Assembly: GCF_001187865.1 (NCBI RefSeq)
Contig: NZ_LGIT01000018.1
Location: forward strand, 1-64,000
DNA: 64,000 bases
From: Klebsiella sp. RIT-PI-d
Lineage (GTDB): Bacteria; Pseudomonadota; Gammaproteobacteria; Enterobacterales; Enterobacteriaceae
Direction of reading: 5' to 3'
A program made the translations under genes and the position numbers. The notes below the pieces were generated by a model that was not told the origin of the DNA, did not search any database, and was given only the letters and a program-made list of their open reading frames with translations. Shown in pieces: positions 50,801 to 57,037 of the stretch. The first letter of the stretch is position 1. Every line of letters begins with the position of its first letter.

Positions 50801-52151
50801 AGTCAATGGTGTTGCGGTGGGCGCAGGAGGCGCAACCATCACCGGCAGCCACGGCACGCTAACCATCGACCAGGCCGGGAATTACAGCTATACACTGCGC
50901 AGCGGCGTCGGGGCGGACAGTATTAACGCACCGGACAGCTTTATTTACACCGTGCGTACGCCGGATGGCAGCACGGACAGCGCCTCGTTGAACATTATTG
51001 CGACCCCGCTGCCGGTCAATGCCGTCGACGATGTTAGCCCGCTAATGACCTTCACCACGCTACAGGATACGACAGCCTTTGCCGACAATTCCGTCGGCAG
51101 CGCCACCTGGACCAGTTCGCTCATCTCGCGCACCAGCGGGACCGGCAGCGGCATTATTGAAGTCGCAGCGGGGACCGCGGTGAAAGATGCGGTACTGAAC
51201 TTTACCGTTGCCTCCGGTCTGGCTCTGGGAGGGTTGACCGTCAACTGGACCCTGTATGACGGCGCAACAGCCGTGCGCACCGGTTCATTTGGCGGCGGTG
51301 CTCTGCTCGGCAACGCTATTGCAGTGAGCCTCGGCGGGCTGGAACTGCATTCCGGCAACTATACGTTGAGCTATACCGGCAGTATCGGCGCGCTGTCTGT
51401 TGGCAACATTACCATCACCCCGCGGATCACCGGCACCGCCTGGGATCTGGATAACTTCGAAACCAGCGGCGTGCATACCATCAACGGCAATATCTATGAC
51501 GGCAGTGATGCCGCCGGCGTGGTGGATCAGCTCTCCACCGTTGATACCCGACTGACCATTACCGGCTTTAACGGCAGTACTGTCACGCTCGATCCGTTTA
51601 CCAGTAACGGAGCCAGTGGAACGGTTCAGGGTCACTACGGCACCCTGACCATCGCCAGCGATGGCGCATACAGCTACGCGCTGCGACCGGGCGTCGCCAC
51701 GGCCTCCATGACCACCAGGGAGACGTTCAATTACACCCTCAACGACCAGAACGGGCATACCGATAACGCCACGCTGACCATCGACATGGCCCCGCAATTT
51801 GTGAGCACCGCGCAAAACGATACGGTCATTGGTACAGCCTATGCAGATACGCTGATTTATCAGTTGCTGAATACCACCAGCGCTACCGGCGGTAACGGCA
51901 ACGATACGTGGAGCAACTTCTCGCTGGCGCAGGGTGACAAAATCGACATTGGCGACCTGCTGGTGGGCTGGAACGGCGATCAGGCCACGCTGGGCAATTA
52001 CCTGACTGTCACCACCAGCGGCAATAACATCACTATCGCGATTGACCGCGACGGAGCCGGAACCACATATCAATCCACCAATCTGGTCACCCTGGAGAAC
52101 GTACAGACCAACCTTGAGGAGCTGATTCAACAAAATCACATCATTACCTGA
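35853..52151 (+). CDS. bapA: BapA-type giant adhesin, main part and C-terminus
   Basis: This 5,432-codon frame continues the adhesin after the frameshift at 35862-35866. The ATG at 35853 is just the first one in frame and has no ribosome site, so it is not an independent gene unless the frameshift is real. Restored, the protein would be 6,942 residues. It holds dozens of Ig-like repeats of about 90-100 residues (..VTDDVGSVTGPLTSGQ.. type). Towards the end there are VCBS/cadherin-like modules (NVLDNDVAPAGTLVTEVNG; HGTLTI ... YSYTLRSG, nt about 49,900-51,800). The C-terminal type I secretion region carries a glycine/aspartate RTX-like motif (GGNGNDTWSNF) and a hydrophobic end. By analogy with Salmonella BapA it is secreted by the genes downstream and promotes biofilm and adhesion. 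Confidence 0.92.
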   Translation: MIPPPTLNGTGEPNATITVYNNGIAIGTTSVDDAGNWRFTPSPALPEGENTFTFTLTATNGNGTSGISLPLTIIVDTTPPAAPGDLAVTGDGTTLTGTAEAGSTVTITDASGNIIGTSVAGPDGTFSATLTPAQINGEALTATATNLAGNAGPGADISAPDITAPAAPDGLAISEDGTTLTGNAEAGSTVTVTDGNGQSLGTTTAAPDGTFTLPLTPPLTNGETLNVVASDPTGNNSPAASTTAPDTTPPQVPTLEAVTDDSGPLTGPLTGGQSTDDTRPALSGSAEPGTIITVYDNGALLGTTQTTAAGSWIFTPTLPLTEGNHALTVTATDAANNTSAASPAFNVVVDTLAPPMPVIETIVDSSGSTINAPITDDPRPTFSGTGEAGTTLTFYDNGLPAGSVVVAADGRWTFTPANDLTEGAHTITLTAQDAAGNISAPSLALTLEVDTIAPDAPAVPVINDDTGTITGPVADGQPTDETRPRLTGSGEAGTTITAWQGNVIVGSAVVDAQGNWSLIPNTPLAQGINALRFTATDPAGNVSEFSATLNINIDITPPAAPTALVVSLDGTTVTGSAEAGSLVTISDINGNRLGSATAGGDGTFSVTISPAQTDGESLLAIARDSAGNSGPTAAFSGSTSGYPDVPTILAVSDDVGSIRGNLSNGQHTDDTRPTLSGTGEPGATITVYLNGEAVDSVLADAAGNWRYTPATPLAEGENAFTFTVTATNNNGTSGESQPFTLVVDTLAPDAPTIAQVIDDAGTLTGALTNGQMTDDRQPTFNGSSEPGATLTFYDNGVQIGSVLADNNGNWHFTPSSPLNEGAHSITVTATDTAGNVGVASPAFGFTVAITAPDAPAITAVVDDIGPLTGTLSSGQTTDDTQPQLSGTAAIGSQIIIYDNGVQLGTTIADGDGRWIFTPNVALSEGNHDFTVTAADATGNVSAASPVFTLIVDVTAPVAPAIPVVTDDVGSITGPLTNGQATDDTRPTLSGTGEAGSLITIYDGETVTGTVTVDDNGQWSFTPGAALAEGLHTLTFTATDPAGNVSPLPAPFSFVIDTQPPAAPTGLAVSENGVNVTGSAEAGSQVTIVDAGGTVLGSGSAGNDGTFVIVISPAQTAGQSLSASAQDSAGNSGPAATFTATSSGFPTVPVIVSATDDIGAVTGTLGSGQATDDTRPLLAGTAAPGSSLTLYDNGVLLGTALTGANGRWSFTPAAALAEGAHTFTATATNANGTSALSAVFTLTVDVSAPVAPVPDQILDDAGTITGPLVNGQRTDDTQPVITGSGEAGTTVTLYDNGAAIGSATVDADGNWRLTPDAPLADGAHSLTVGATDAAGNVGPASPAIALIVDTLAPATPVISAIIDNQGAITGPLLDGQSTDATQPVINGSGEAGATIRILDNDSEIGTAQVNEQGNWTFTPASPLGEGPHAITVIASDTAGNTSAPSAGVTFTVDTTPPAVPTLPTLSDDAGPITENIVNGMRTDDSQPTFTGRGEPGTTITLYDNNLVLGSAPVGTDGNWIFTPASALAEGPHALTFTATDAIGNVSQPSAVIQFVVDLTPPAAPDDLAVSPQGTTVTGSAEAGSLVTITNASGNVVLGSGTADANGTFSISISPAQTAGQALLAQAADAAGNTGPAAEFTATSSGFPAVPVIIAVSDDVGPIVGNLSNGQRTDDTTPTLTGTGEPGATITVYNNGAEIGTALANAGGNWTFTPNTPLPEGVNTVTFTVTATNGNGTSDGSQPFTLIVDTVAPDAPIIAQVVDDVEGNTGPLVSGQPSNDPQPTLSGTAEPGATVTLYEGTSVLGSAVTNVNGVWSLTPQTPLASGAHPLTVVATDVAGNSSAPSAVFTLQVDTTAPAAPVIVTVTDDIAPGTGPLTSGQATNDTQPLFNGTAEAGSTVTLYSDGVAIGSARVSNAGNWTLTPAQPLGDGPHIITAVATDAAGNSGPLSGGFTLVIDISGPDAPLLGTVIDDVGSVTGALSTGQITDDTRPTLTGTAEPNSNVQILDNGALIGSAPVNADGEWRFTPTAALAEGPHSFTLTATDASGNTGPASAPFTITINTTAPATPLIGSVNDDSGSVTGPLTSGQASDDTRPTLTGSGDPGTTIRLFDNGVQIATAQVDANGNWSLAPDAPLGSGNHPLTVSATDAAGNSSTASPVFNLLIDITAPTAPVIISVIDDASGTAQPLTTGQLTRDTQPALSGRTEVGATVRIFDNGVAIGTVQADNSGTWTFTPATALTEGTHNLTVNATDSAGNTSPLSAAFTLTIDLTAPQVIAPVVTDNVGLLTGTLADGQRTDDTRPALSGSGEAGNQVVLFDNGVELGRVTVGNDGQWRFTPDTPLAEGSHSLTVQETDSVGNVSPQSAAVTVIIDITPPDAAVINAVAEDGTTVSGTAEVGATITVVNADNVQIGRGIVDENGNFTVRLSPSQTQSQPLEARIQDSAGNVGEPTPFTGSDSGLPDTPAIIAITDDVGTLTGALTTGQSTDDTRPLLSGTAEANAQITVYNNGIATGNVTADANGNWTFTPQAALADGPYSFTATATTAAGTSGLSVAFTIVVDTVAPDAPEDLNVSADGLTVSGSAEAGSLVTITGANGAPLGSSIADDGGNFSVTLNAPQTNGQTLMAIATDAAGNSGPSASTSAADTTAPDAPQGLAITQDGAIVTGRAEPGSTVTILNASNQNVGSGQVDDNGDFRIELTPAQITGEALSATATDAADNTGPAANVTSPDLTPPAAPSDLVVSDDGTILSGTAEAGSTVNVTGPDNIPLGNATADANGQFTVTLTTPQTNGELLSASATDTAINAGPASTVNAPDITAPQPPIITSVVDDVPEFTGALTNGQSTNDARPALNGTAEANATVRILDNGVEIGSVTADTSGNWSFMPLTPLAAGGHVLTVTATDSDGNISEPSAAFSLVVDTAIPQAPVITLVTDDVNPVSGQITNGQSTNDTRPALSGTAEPGSTVTVFDNGTAIGTVQTDLNGGWAFTPTTALSDGLHRLTASITDTVGNTSALSTPFTLTVDTLIPAAPVIIAVIDDTGSVTGPLTAGQVTDDTRPALSGTAEANSTLRIFDNGTAIGTVQVGNNGNWSFTPIAPLANGAHLLTVSTTDAAGNVSPAASFTLTVDTLAPVAPTIVTIADDVGSVTGNLTAGQSTDDTRPALSGSAEPGANITLYDNGILLGATTVDQNGDWTFTPTTALAEGPHSLTAVATDSAGNVSPASAAFVIVVDTTAPLTPVLNAVTDDVPDGIGDLTSGQQTNDTQPALSGSGTPGDTITVYDGIDNALGTTLVDANGNWSFTPPVPLGMGEHSLTLTATDPAGNVSNPSLPFIINVQTALPETPVLLSVNDNVGAETGPLTSGALSDDNLPTLTGTAPVNSTVTIYNAGIAIGTTLADGSGNWNFPPAPARADGNYPQPPPATDAAGNISPATAGFDLTIDATAPLAPVITAVEDNIGPFTAALTNGGFTDDTLPLIRGTAEANSTVTLYANTTLLGTAEVDGAGNWTFTPLTALTEGLYTLTVSAADAAGNTSVLSAPFTFNVDLTAPDAPEDLTTPGDGTAVSGTAEAGTTAIVSDALGNVLGRALTGENGNFTVTLTPAQTGGGTLTVVVQDAAGNISSPTTFPSSNSGLPAVPAITVITDDVGTLTGNLTNGQSTDDNQLALSGTAQPNVVVTIIVDGAIVDSVTADADGAWSYTLPGTLNDGPHTFAVNATNANGTGGTSSPITLTVDTVAPDAPAIVQVADDVDAQTGVLVNGQITNDAQPTLTGTSEAGATVSIYDNGQVLDSVVADTEGNWTFTPAAALGDGPHDLTAVATDAAGNSGPASAPFTVIVDPLAPPLPVLTNVVDDAGTVTGSLATGQSTDDTTPTLNGTAEANATVLVFDNGVQIGGALVSGTGAWTFTPTTALAAGPHSFTLSAVDPAGNTGPTTAGFDINIVTTAPAVPVIATIIDDAGPLTGALAEGQVTDDNLPTLNGTGIPGATVQVLDNGAPIGTVQVDNTGAWTFTPTTALADGVHRFTATASDAAGNTSAASPAFTLNVDTQAPLAPALVSVVDATGPLTGALTAGQTTDETRPTLSGSAEAGSTLQLFDNGVQIGVVTVGGTGSWVFTPQTPLAEGPHAITAVATDVAGNTGPASGAFNFTVDTSAPAAPVIASIADDVGSVTGTLTGGQSTDDTRPLLTGTSEAGATVQIIDNGVVIGTTQADNTGGWTFTPQTALANGSHTFTASATDAAGNSGPASASFTIVVDTVAPTAPVIALANDDVGSVTGPLVSGRTTDDTQPTFSGRGEPGSTLRLFDNGVDIGGTTVAASGDWSLTLATALASGLHSITATLTDAAGNTSALSAPFTLTVDTTAPDVPIIVSITDDIAPITGIVGNGAATNDARPTLNGTGEAGATLRILDNGVQIGTTTVATDGSWSFTPGINLAQGTHNLSATATDAAGNTGGASALYSVIVDTLAPPAPQATLSADGGAIGGTAEAGSTVIVTLPGNVQLTTTASASGAWSISLSDRQTEGEAIAVTARDSAGNVSPATTLTAPVLPLSASDNVTELDLTTDATVTTENYTDYGVLLIGALGNNATVLGNDTAQVTFTVAQGGRADLSIDSAATGIVLSLLNTQQIAVQRLDPTSNAWVTVADSSQPQFADLLTLNGSSVNFTLDGLTGGTYRVLSYNSNLLATGSFTSLNVSVVQTSAGTLNGETVHVGNVIQDIDPVSGGDSAPNGTVVSQVSNASGQTVTVGAGGAIIDGLYGTLTINADGSYRYALTSTSPTVLGRTESFTYTITHNGVSDSAQLVVALGAGTAGSTVTAVDNTATLTYETQVEIVNNGPSSQSSFSVVGIALGNVLNANILNNITNPIVFDVEEGSTRTLTLQSSAGGVALLSTFDLYVYRFNDAIQQFEQYRVEPGWLRVPLLGGQSGQLTLTLPGGEYLFLLNNASGVTALTGYTLNILQDRVYNVESLTATTSGNVLDNDVAPAGTLVTEVNGVAVGAGGATITGSHGTLTIDQAGNYSYTLRSGVGADSINAPDSFIYTVRTPDGSTDSASLNIIATPLPVNAVDDVSPLMTFTTLQDTTAFADNSVGSATWTSSLISRTSGTGSGIIEVAAGTAVKDAVLNFTVASGLALGGLTVNWTLYDGATAVRTGSFGGGALLGNAIAVSLGGLELHSGNYTLSYTGSIGALSVGNITITPRITGTAWDLDNFETSGVHTINGNIYDGSDAAGVVDQLSTVDTRLTITGFNGSTVTLDPFTSNGASGTVQGHYGTLTIASDGAYSYALRPGVATASMTTRETFNYTLNDQNGHTDNATLTIDMAPQFVSTAQNDTVIGTAYADTLIYQLLNTTSATGGNGNDTWSNFSLAQGDKIDIGDLLVGWNGDQATLGNYLTVTTSGNNITIAIDRDGAGTTYQSTNLVTLENVQTNLEELIQQNHIIT

Positions 52152-52164
52152 TAGACACAAAATA

Positions 52165-52188
52165 GCCCCGGACGATGTCGTCCGGGGC
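52165..52188 (+). terminator. Strong hairpin between bapA and bapB
   Basis: A perfect 11-bp stem GCCCCGGACGA-(TG)-TCGTCCGGGGC lies 14 bp after the bapA stop, without a T-run. It may partly terminate transcription or protect the long mRNA, setting the adhesin:transporter ratio. Confidence 0.6.
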
Positions 52189-52222
52189 AAGACAAGCAGC
52201 AACATTTTATTAGGGATAATCT

Positions 52223-53629
52223 ATGCGAAAATTACGGCCCGTTGTCGGATGGCTGGTAAGCTGTCTGTGTCCGTTTCCACTGTCTGCCGCCGAAGCTCCG
52301 CCGACTATCGCTTCAGCTGAACTTGCCCGGCAGCAGGCGCTACCGTCTCTGGACGGCGTGAGCGCGTTACCGCTGGAGACCGCTGCGCCGGGGCTGCTCA
52401 GCCTTGAAAAAGCCGTTGATCGCGCCGTGGCATGGCATCCGTCGATTGGCGAAGCCGTGGGCAAGCTGGCATCGCAAAACGATCAAGTTGACGTTGCCCG
52501 GGCGAAATATTATCCGCAGGTTAACGCCGGGATGAACAACGGTTATAGCAATACCTACTCCGATAGCGGTTTCAGCCCGTCACTGGTGCTGTCGCTGTCA
52601 CAAATGCTCTATGACTTTGGCAAGGTCTCCAGTCAGGTCAAAGCCGAACGTGCGGGCGTGGCACAGGAGCAGGCTAACGTGCTGCTGAGTATTGATACCG
52701 TCGGGCATGATACCGCCACGGCGCTGGTTCAGGTCCAGACCTGGCAGCAGATGGTGGTTATTGCTCAGGAGCAACTCGACGCACTGAGCACGATTGGCCG
52801 TCTTGCCCATCAGCGCAACGACGAAGGAGCCAGTTCGCTGTCTGATGTGGTCCAAACCGAGGCGCGTATCGAAGGCGCACGGGCACAGCTTGTCCAGTAT
52901 CAGGCCAGTCTTGAAAGCGCTCAGGCGACGCTCATGACCTGGCTTGGCTGGAATAACCTCAACGACATCAGCAACGATTTTCCCGCAAAACTGAACCGCA
53001 GTTGCGATATCGCGCAGCCAGATGACCGGCTGGTGCCGTCGGTGCTGGCGGCGTGGGCGCAGGCCAACGTCGCCCAGGCCAATCTGGAATATGCCGATGC
53101 CCAGATGACGCCGACCATTTCGCTGGAGCCGGAAGTCAGACACTATCTTAATGATAAATATGCCAACAACGCCGAACTGGATCGCACGCAATACTCTGCC
53201 TGGGTACGGGTGCAGATGCCTATCTATCAGGGCGGCGGCCTTACCGCACGACGCAGTGCGGCCAGTCATGCGGTTGACACCGCCCAGTCCACGATCCAGC
53301 GCGTGCGCCTCCAGGTGCGCCAGAAGCTGCTCGAAGCACGCAGCGAAGCCCTGAACCTGGCGACCTCGCTTCAGGTGCAGGCCCGTCAGCAGGCGCTCAG
53401 TGAGCGCACCCGTCAGCTCTATCAGCAACAATATCTGGATTTAGGCTCGCGTCCGCTGCTGGACGTACTGAACGCCGAACAGGAGGTCTATCAGGCGCGA
53501 TTCGCGCAGCAGCAAACGCTGAGTCAACTCCACCAGCTTCAGCTTAACTGCCTCTATAACACCGGCAAACTGCGCAGCGCGTTTGGCCTTGAGAACCGTC
53601 GAATTCAGTCTGTGGAGATCCAGCCATGA
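52223..53629 (+). CDS. bapB: TolC/AggA-type outer-membrane protein of the adhesin secretion system
   Basis: The 468-residue protein has a signal peptide (about 1-23; VVGWLVSCLCPFPLSAAEA) and two OEP-type repeats rich in long helices, as in TolC/LapE/AggA. A conserved segment is PQVNAGMNNGYSNTYSDSG near the first beta-strand. It should form the outer-membrane channel of the type I system for the giant adhesin. AGGGAT precedes the start. Its stop overlaps the bapC start (ATGATG, 4 bp). The gene order adhesin-TolC-ABC-HlyD equals Salmonella bapABCD. Confidence 0.92.
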   Translation: MRKLRPVVGWLVSCLCPFPLSAAEAPPTIASAELARQQALPSLDGVSALPLETAAPGLLSLEKAVDRAVAWHPSIGEAVGKLASQNDQVDVARAKYYPQVNAGMNNGYSNTYSDSGFSPSLVLSLSQMLYDFGKVSSQVKAERAGVAQEQANVLLSIDTVGHDTATALVQVQTWQQMVVIAQEQLDALSTIGRLAHQRNDEGASSLSDVVQTEARIEGARAQLVQYQASLESAQATLMTWLGWNNLNDISNDFPAKLNRSCDIAQPDDRLVPSVLAAWAQANVAQANLEYADAQMTPTISLEPEVRHYLNDKYANNAELDRTQYSAWVRVQMPIYQGGGLTARRSAASHAVDTAQSTIQRVRLQVRQKLLEARSEALNLATSLQVQARQQALSERTRQLYQQQYLDLGSRPLLDVLNAEQEVYQARFAQQQTLSQLHQLQLNCLYNTGKLRSAFGLENRRIQSVEIQP

Positions 53630-55812
53630 TGCACAACGCGATCCCCGAGGATAGCACCTTAACCCGCGACAAACTGGCGCGCTGGGCGCTGGCTATCAGT
53701 GATGTGGCCGCGCATTACCGTATCTCCTGTTCACCAGGAACCCTTCAGGCCAGTGCGCCGTGGTTTCAGGGTAAGACGTGGCTGCCTGCACTGACCCAGA
53801 TGGCGCGCCAGAGCGGGCTCTCTTTTCAGCCATTAAAGGAGCCTGAGCTGGCGCTCTCCCGCTGGCAACTGCCGGTGGTAGCGGTGCTGGCGGACGATCA
53901 ACTGGCGATAATCGAACAGTTTGACGGTCACGACACGCTTGAGATAAGCGTTATTGGCGACCAGCGGCAGCGTAACCGGGTGGCGTTAAGCGCCCTGCTG
54001 ACTGAGATCCGCTCCGTGGTGGCGCTGCGCCCACTGTCGGCGCTGAAGGACAGTCGGGTTGATAGCTATCTCTCCCGCTTTCGCCCGGACTGGCTGAAAA
54101 GCCTGGTAATGAAAGATCTCAAACCGTACGGCCCGGTGATGCTGGCAGCGCTGCTAATCAACGTCCTGTCGCTTTCCGGGATCATCTTTTCCATGCAGGT
54201 TTATGACCGGGTGATCCCGGCGCAGTCGTGGCCCTCGCTGTACGTTCTGGCTATCGGGGTGTTGATCGCGGTGATCTTCGGTTTCCTGCTGCGCATCGCG
54301 CGCGGCAATATTATGGATTTGCTGGGGAAACGGGCCGATATGCGTGTCTCCGACCGGGTATTCAGCCACGCCCTGCGCCTGCGCAACAGCGCGATCCCCC
54401 GCTCGACCGGCAGCTTTATCTCCCAGTTACGCGAGCTGGAGCAGATCCGCGAAATGGTGACCTCATCCACCATGTCAACGGTGGTCGATCTGCCCTTCTT
54501 CTTGCTGTTTATGGTGGTGCTGGCGATCATCGCCCCGCCGCTGGCGTGGATTGCCCCAGTCGCGGCGCTGATGATGATCCTGCCAGGTCTGCTGTTACAG
54601 AAGAAGCTGGCGGTGCTGGCGAACCAGTCGGCCCACGAAGCCACGTTGCGCAATGCGGTGCTGGTCGAGAGCGTGCAGGGGCTGGAAGATATCAAATTGA
54701 TGCAGGCGGAAAACCGCTTTTTACAGCAGTGGAATCACTATATTCGGATCACTGCCGAGTCGGGCCTGCGCACGCGTGAGCTGTCGCAGGGGCTGATCAG
54801 CTGGGGGATCACTGTCCAGAGTCTGGTGTACGCAGCGGTAGTGATGTTCGGTGCGCCGCTGGTGATTGAAGGCACCATGACGACCGGGGCAGTGGTCGCA
54901 GCGTCAATGCTGGCCTCACGAATGATTGCCCCAATGGCAAACCTGTGCGGCGTGCTGGCCCGCTGGCAACAGGTCAAAGCAGCGAAGGTTGGCCTGGACA
55001 GCATTATGCAACTGCCCACCGAGACGCAGCGCGATGACAATCTGGTTCATCAGGAGATTTTCCACGGCCATTACCAGTTTGAGGCGGCGCAATTTCGCTA
55101 TTACAACGACGATCAGCGCATTCCGCTGCGGGTGAATCGGCTGGAGATTAAGCCCGGCGAGCGCGTGGCCATTCTCGGGCGTAACGGTGCCGGGAAATCC
55201 ACGCTGCTTCAGGCGCTGGCGGGTGGTATAGAGCTGGCGGGCGGCGAGGCGCGACTTGACAGCCTGAGTCTGGCGCAAATTGATATGGCCGACCTGCGGC
55301 GTAATATCGGTTTTCTCAGTCAAAATGCGCGCCTGTTCTACGGTACGCTGCGGGAAAACCTGATGCTGGGTGCGCCCCATGCCAGCGATGACGAGATTTT
55401 TAAGGTGCTGGAGATAAGCGGCGCGGCGCATTTTGTTAAAACCCAGCCGAAGGGACTGGATCATCTGATTATGGAGGGCGGTACAGGGCTTTCCGGCGGG
55501 CAACGTCAGTCGATCCTGTTGGCCAGAATGCTGTTGCGCTCGCCCAATATCGTGCTGCTTGATGAGCCGACCGCCTCGCTGGATGAACATACCGAGCGGG
55601 AATTTATCCAGCGGCTCGGTGAATGGCTGGGTCATCGCACCCTCATCGTCGCCACGCACCGTGTGCCGGTACTCGATCTGGTCGAGCGAGTAGTGGTGTT
55701 GAAAGAGGGACAACTGGTGATGGACGCGCCGAAAAATCAGGCGTTAAGCCAGAGTCGTAAGACTATGCCAACAACCGGGCGGGAGGCGAATAATGAAAAC
55801 CAGTCAGCGTGA
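53626..55812 (+). CDS. bapC: Type I secretion ABC transporter (LapB-like)
   Basis: The 728-residue permease-ATPase has an N-terminal C39-like domain (about 1-140) without the catalytic Cys of a true peptidase, as in transporters of giant adhesins. A six-helix membrane domain (about 155-430) follows. The nucleotide-binding domain has Walker A GRNGAGKS (about 518-525), LSGGQ (about 622) and Walker B IVLLDEPTA (about 642), with the ATHR histidine switch. It energises adhesin export. It overlaps bapB by 4 bp and bapD by 20 bp, so the three are tightly coupled. Confidence 0.93.
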   Translation: MMHNAIPEDSTLTRDKLARWALAISDVAAHYRISCSPGTLQASAPWFQGKTWLPALTQMARQSGLSFQPLKEPELALSRWQLPVVAVLADDQLAIIEQFDGHDTLEISVIGDQRQRNRVALSALLTEIRSVVALRPLSALKDSRVDSYLSRFRPDWLKSLVMKDLKPYGPVMLAALLINVLSLSGIIFSMQVYDRVIPAQSWPSLYVLAIGVLIAVIFGFLLRIARGNIMDLLGKRADMRVSDRVFSHALRLRNSAIPRSTGSFISQLRELEQIREMVTSSTMSTVVDLPFFLLFMVVLAIIAPPLAWIAPVAALMMILPGLLLQKKLAVLANQSAHEATLRNAVLVESVQGLEDIKLMQAENRFLQQWNHYIRITAESGLRTRELSQGLISWGITVQSLVYAAVVMFGAPLVIEGTMTTGAVVAASMLASRMIAPMANLCGVLARWQQVKAAKVGLDSIMQLPTETQRDDNLVHQEIFHGHYQFEAAQFRYYNDDQRIPLRVNRLEIKPGERVAILGRNGAGKSTLLQALAGGIELAGGEARLDSLSLAQIDMADLRRNIGFLSQNARLFYGTLRENLMLGAPHASDDEIFKVLEISGAAHFVKTQPKGLDHLIMEGGTGLSGGQRQSILLARMLLRSPNIVLLDEPTASLDEHTEREFIQRLGEWLGHRTLIVATHRVPVLDLVERVVVLKEGQLVMDAPKNQALSQSRKTMPTTGREANNENQSA

Positions 55813-56983
55813 CGCCGCTTTTGACGATCTCAACGATCAGCGCGAGAATGTTTTCTCCGGGGCAACGCGTATTATTGTACTGTGCACTGCGCTGTTTGCC
55901 ATCATGGGCATCTGGGCATGGTTTGGCGTTCTGGACGAGGTATCTACCGGCACGGGGAAGGTGGTGCCCAGTTCACGCGAACAGCTTTTACAGTCGCTGG
56001 ACGGTGGCGTGCTGGCAGAACTGATGGTGCGTGAGGGCGATCAGGTTCAGGCCGGACAGGTTGTGGCGCGCCTGGACCCGACACGATCTGAATCCAACGT
56101 CGGCGAAAGTGCGGCGCGTTACCGGGCTTCTTTGGCCTCCAGCGCGCGTCTGTATGCCGAGGTCAGCGACAAGCCGCTGGTGTTTCCGGATTCGCTAAAA
56201 GCCTGGCCAGAGCTGATCGCGGCTGAAACCCGACTTTATACCTCCCGCCGGGCGCAGCTTGCTGATGCGCAATCCGAACTTAAAGAAGCGCAGACGTCGG
56301 TTAATAAAGAGCTGGCAATCACCCAGCGGCTGGAGAAAAGCGGCGCGGCCAGCCATGTCGAAGTGCTGCGTTTGCAGCGGCAAAAAAGCGATTTGGGCCT
56401 GAAACTCAGCGATGTGCGCTCTCAGTATTACGTTCAGGCCCGCGAAGCACTGTCTAAAGCCAATGCCGAAGTCGAGATGCTGTCAGCGATCATTAAAGGC
56501 CGGGAAGATTCCGTTACCCGTCTGACGATACGTGCCCCTATGCGCGGTATTGTGAAGAATATTCAGGTGACGACCATCGGCGGCGTGATCCCGCCTAACG
56601 GCGAGATGATGGAGATTGTGCCCATCGACGATCGGTTATTAATTGAAGCCCGCTTATCGCCGCGTGATATTGCCTTTATTCATCCTGGTCAGCGGGCACT
56701 GGTCAAAATCACCGCTTACGATTATGCGATTTTCGGTGGCATGGAAGGTGAAGTGGAAACCATCTCCCCGGATACTATTCAGGATAAAGTGAAGCCGGAA
56801 ATTTTTTACTATCGCGTGTTTATCCGCACCCATCAAGATTTTCTGCTCAATAAAGCTGGTCGCCGGTTCTCAATTGCACCGGGGATGATCGCCACAGTGG
56901 ATATTAAAACCGGGGAAAAAACGATTGTGGATTATCTGATCAAACCGTTTAACCGCGCGAAAGAGGCGCTGCGTGAACGGTAG
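55793..56983 (+). CDS. bapD: HlyD-type membrane fusion protein
   Basis: The 396-residue periplasmic adaptor has one N-terminal membrane helix (about 24-45; IIVLCTALFAIMGIWAWFG). It is followed by a lipoyl-like half (LDGGVLAELMVREGDQVQAGQ), a coiled-coil hairpin (about 105-230) and the second lipoyl/beta-barrel part (IRAPMRGIVKNIQV) with a C-terminal HlyD domain (GMIATVDIKTGEKTIVDYL). It bridges the ABC pump and the TolC-like channel. Last gene of the cluster; a hairpin follows. Confidence 0.93.
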   Translation: MKTSQRDAAFDDLNDQRENVFSGATRIIVLCTALFAIMGIWAWFGVLDEVSTGTGKVVPSSREQLLQSLDGGVLAELMVREGDQVQAGQVVARLDPTRSESNVGESAARYRASLASSARLYAEVSDKPLVFPDSLKAWPELIAAETRLYTSRRAQLADAQSELKEAQTSVNKELAITQRLEKSGAASHVEVLRLQRQKSDLGLKLSDVRSQYYVQAREALSKANAEVEMLSAIIKGREDSVTRLTIRAPMRGIVKNIQVTTIGGVIPPNGEMMEIVPIDDRLLIEARLSPRDIAFIHPGQRALVKITAYDYAIFGGMEGEVETISPDTIQDKVKPEIFYYRVFIRTHQDFLLNKAGRRFSIAPGMIATVDIKTGEKTIVDYLIKPFNRAKEALRER

Positions 56984-56995
56984 TGACAGCGAAAA

Positions 56996-57026
56996 CGACA
57001 CTGGCCGTTTCAACCGGCCGGTGTCG
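56996..57026. terminator. Hairpin between bapD and the Ail-like gene
   Basis: The stem CGACACTGGCCG / CGGCCGGTGTCG with a 7-nt loop lies between convergent genes. It has no clear T-run, so a bidirectional stop is the likely role. Confidence 0.6.
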
Positions 57027-57037
57027 TCGTCACAATG

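Noticed and set aside
49692-50852. Several 100-170 codon minus-strand ORFs in the 3' part of the adhesin
   Set aside because: Shadows of the GC-rich coding strand.
35853-52151. The 5,432-codon ORF as an independent gene
   Set aside because: Its first ATG has no ribosome site and lies mid-domain; it is the continuation of the adhesin after a one-base frameshift.
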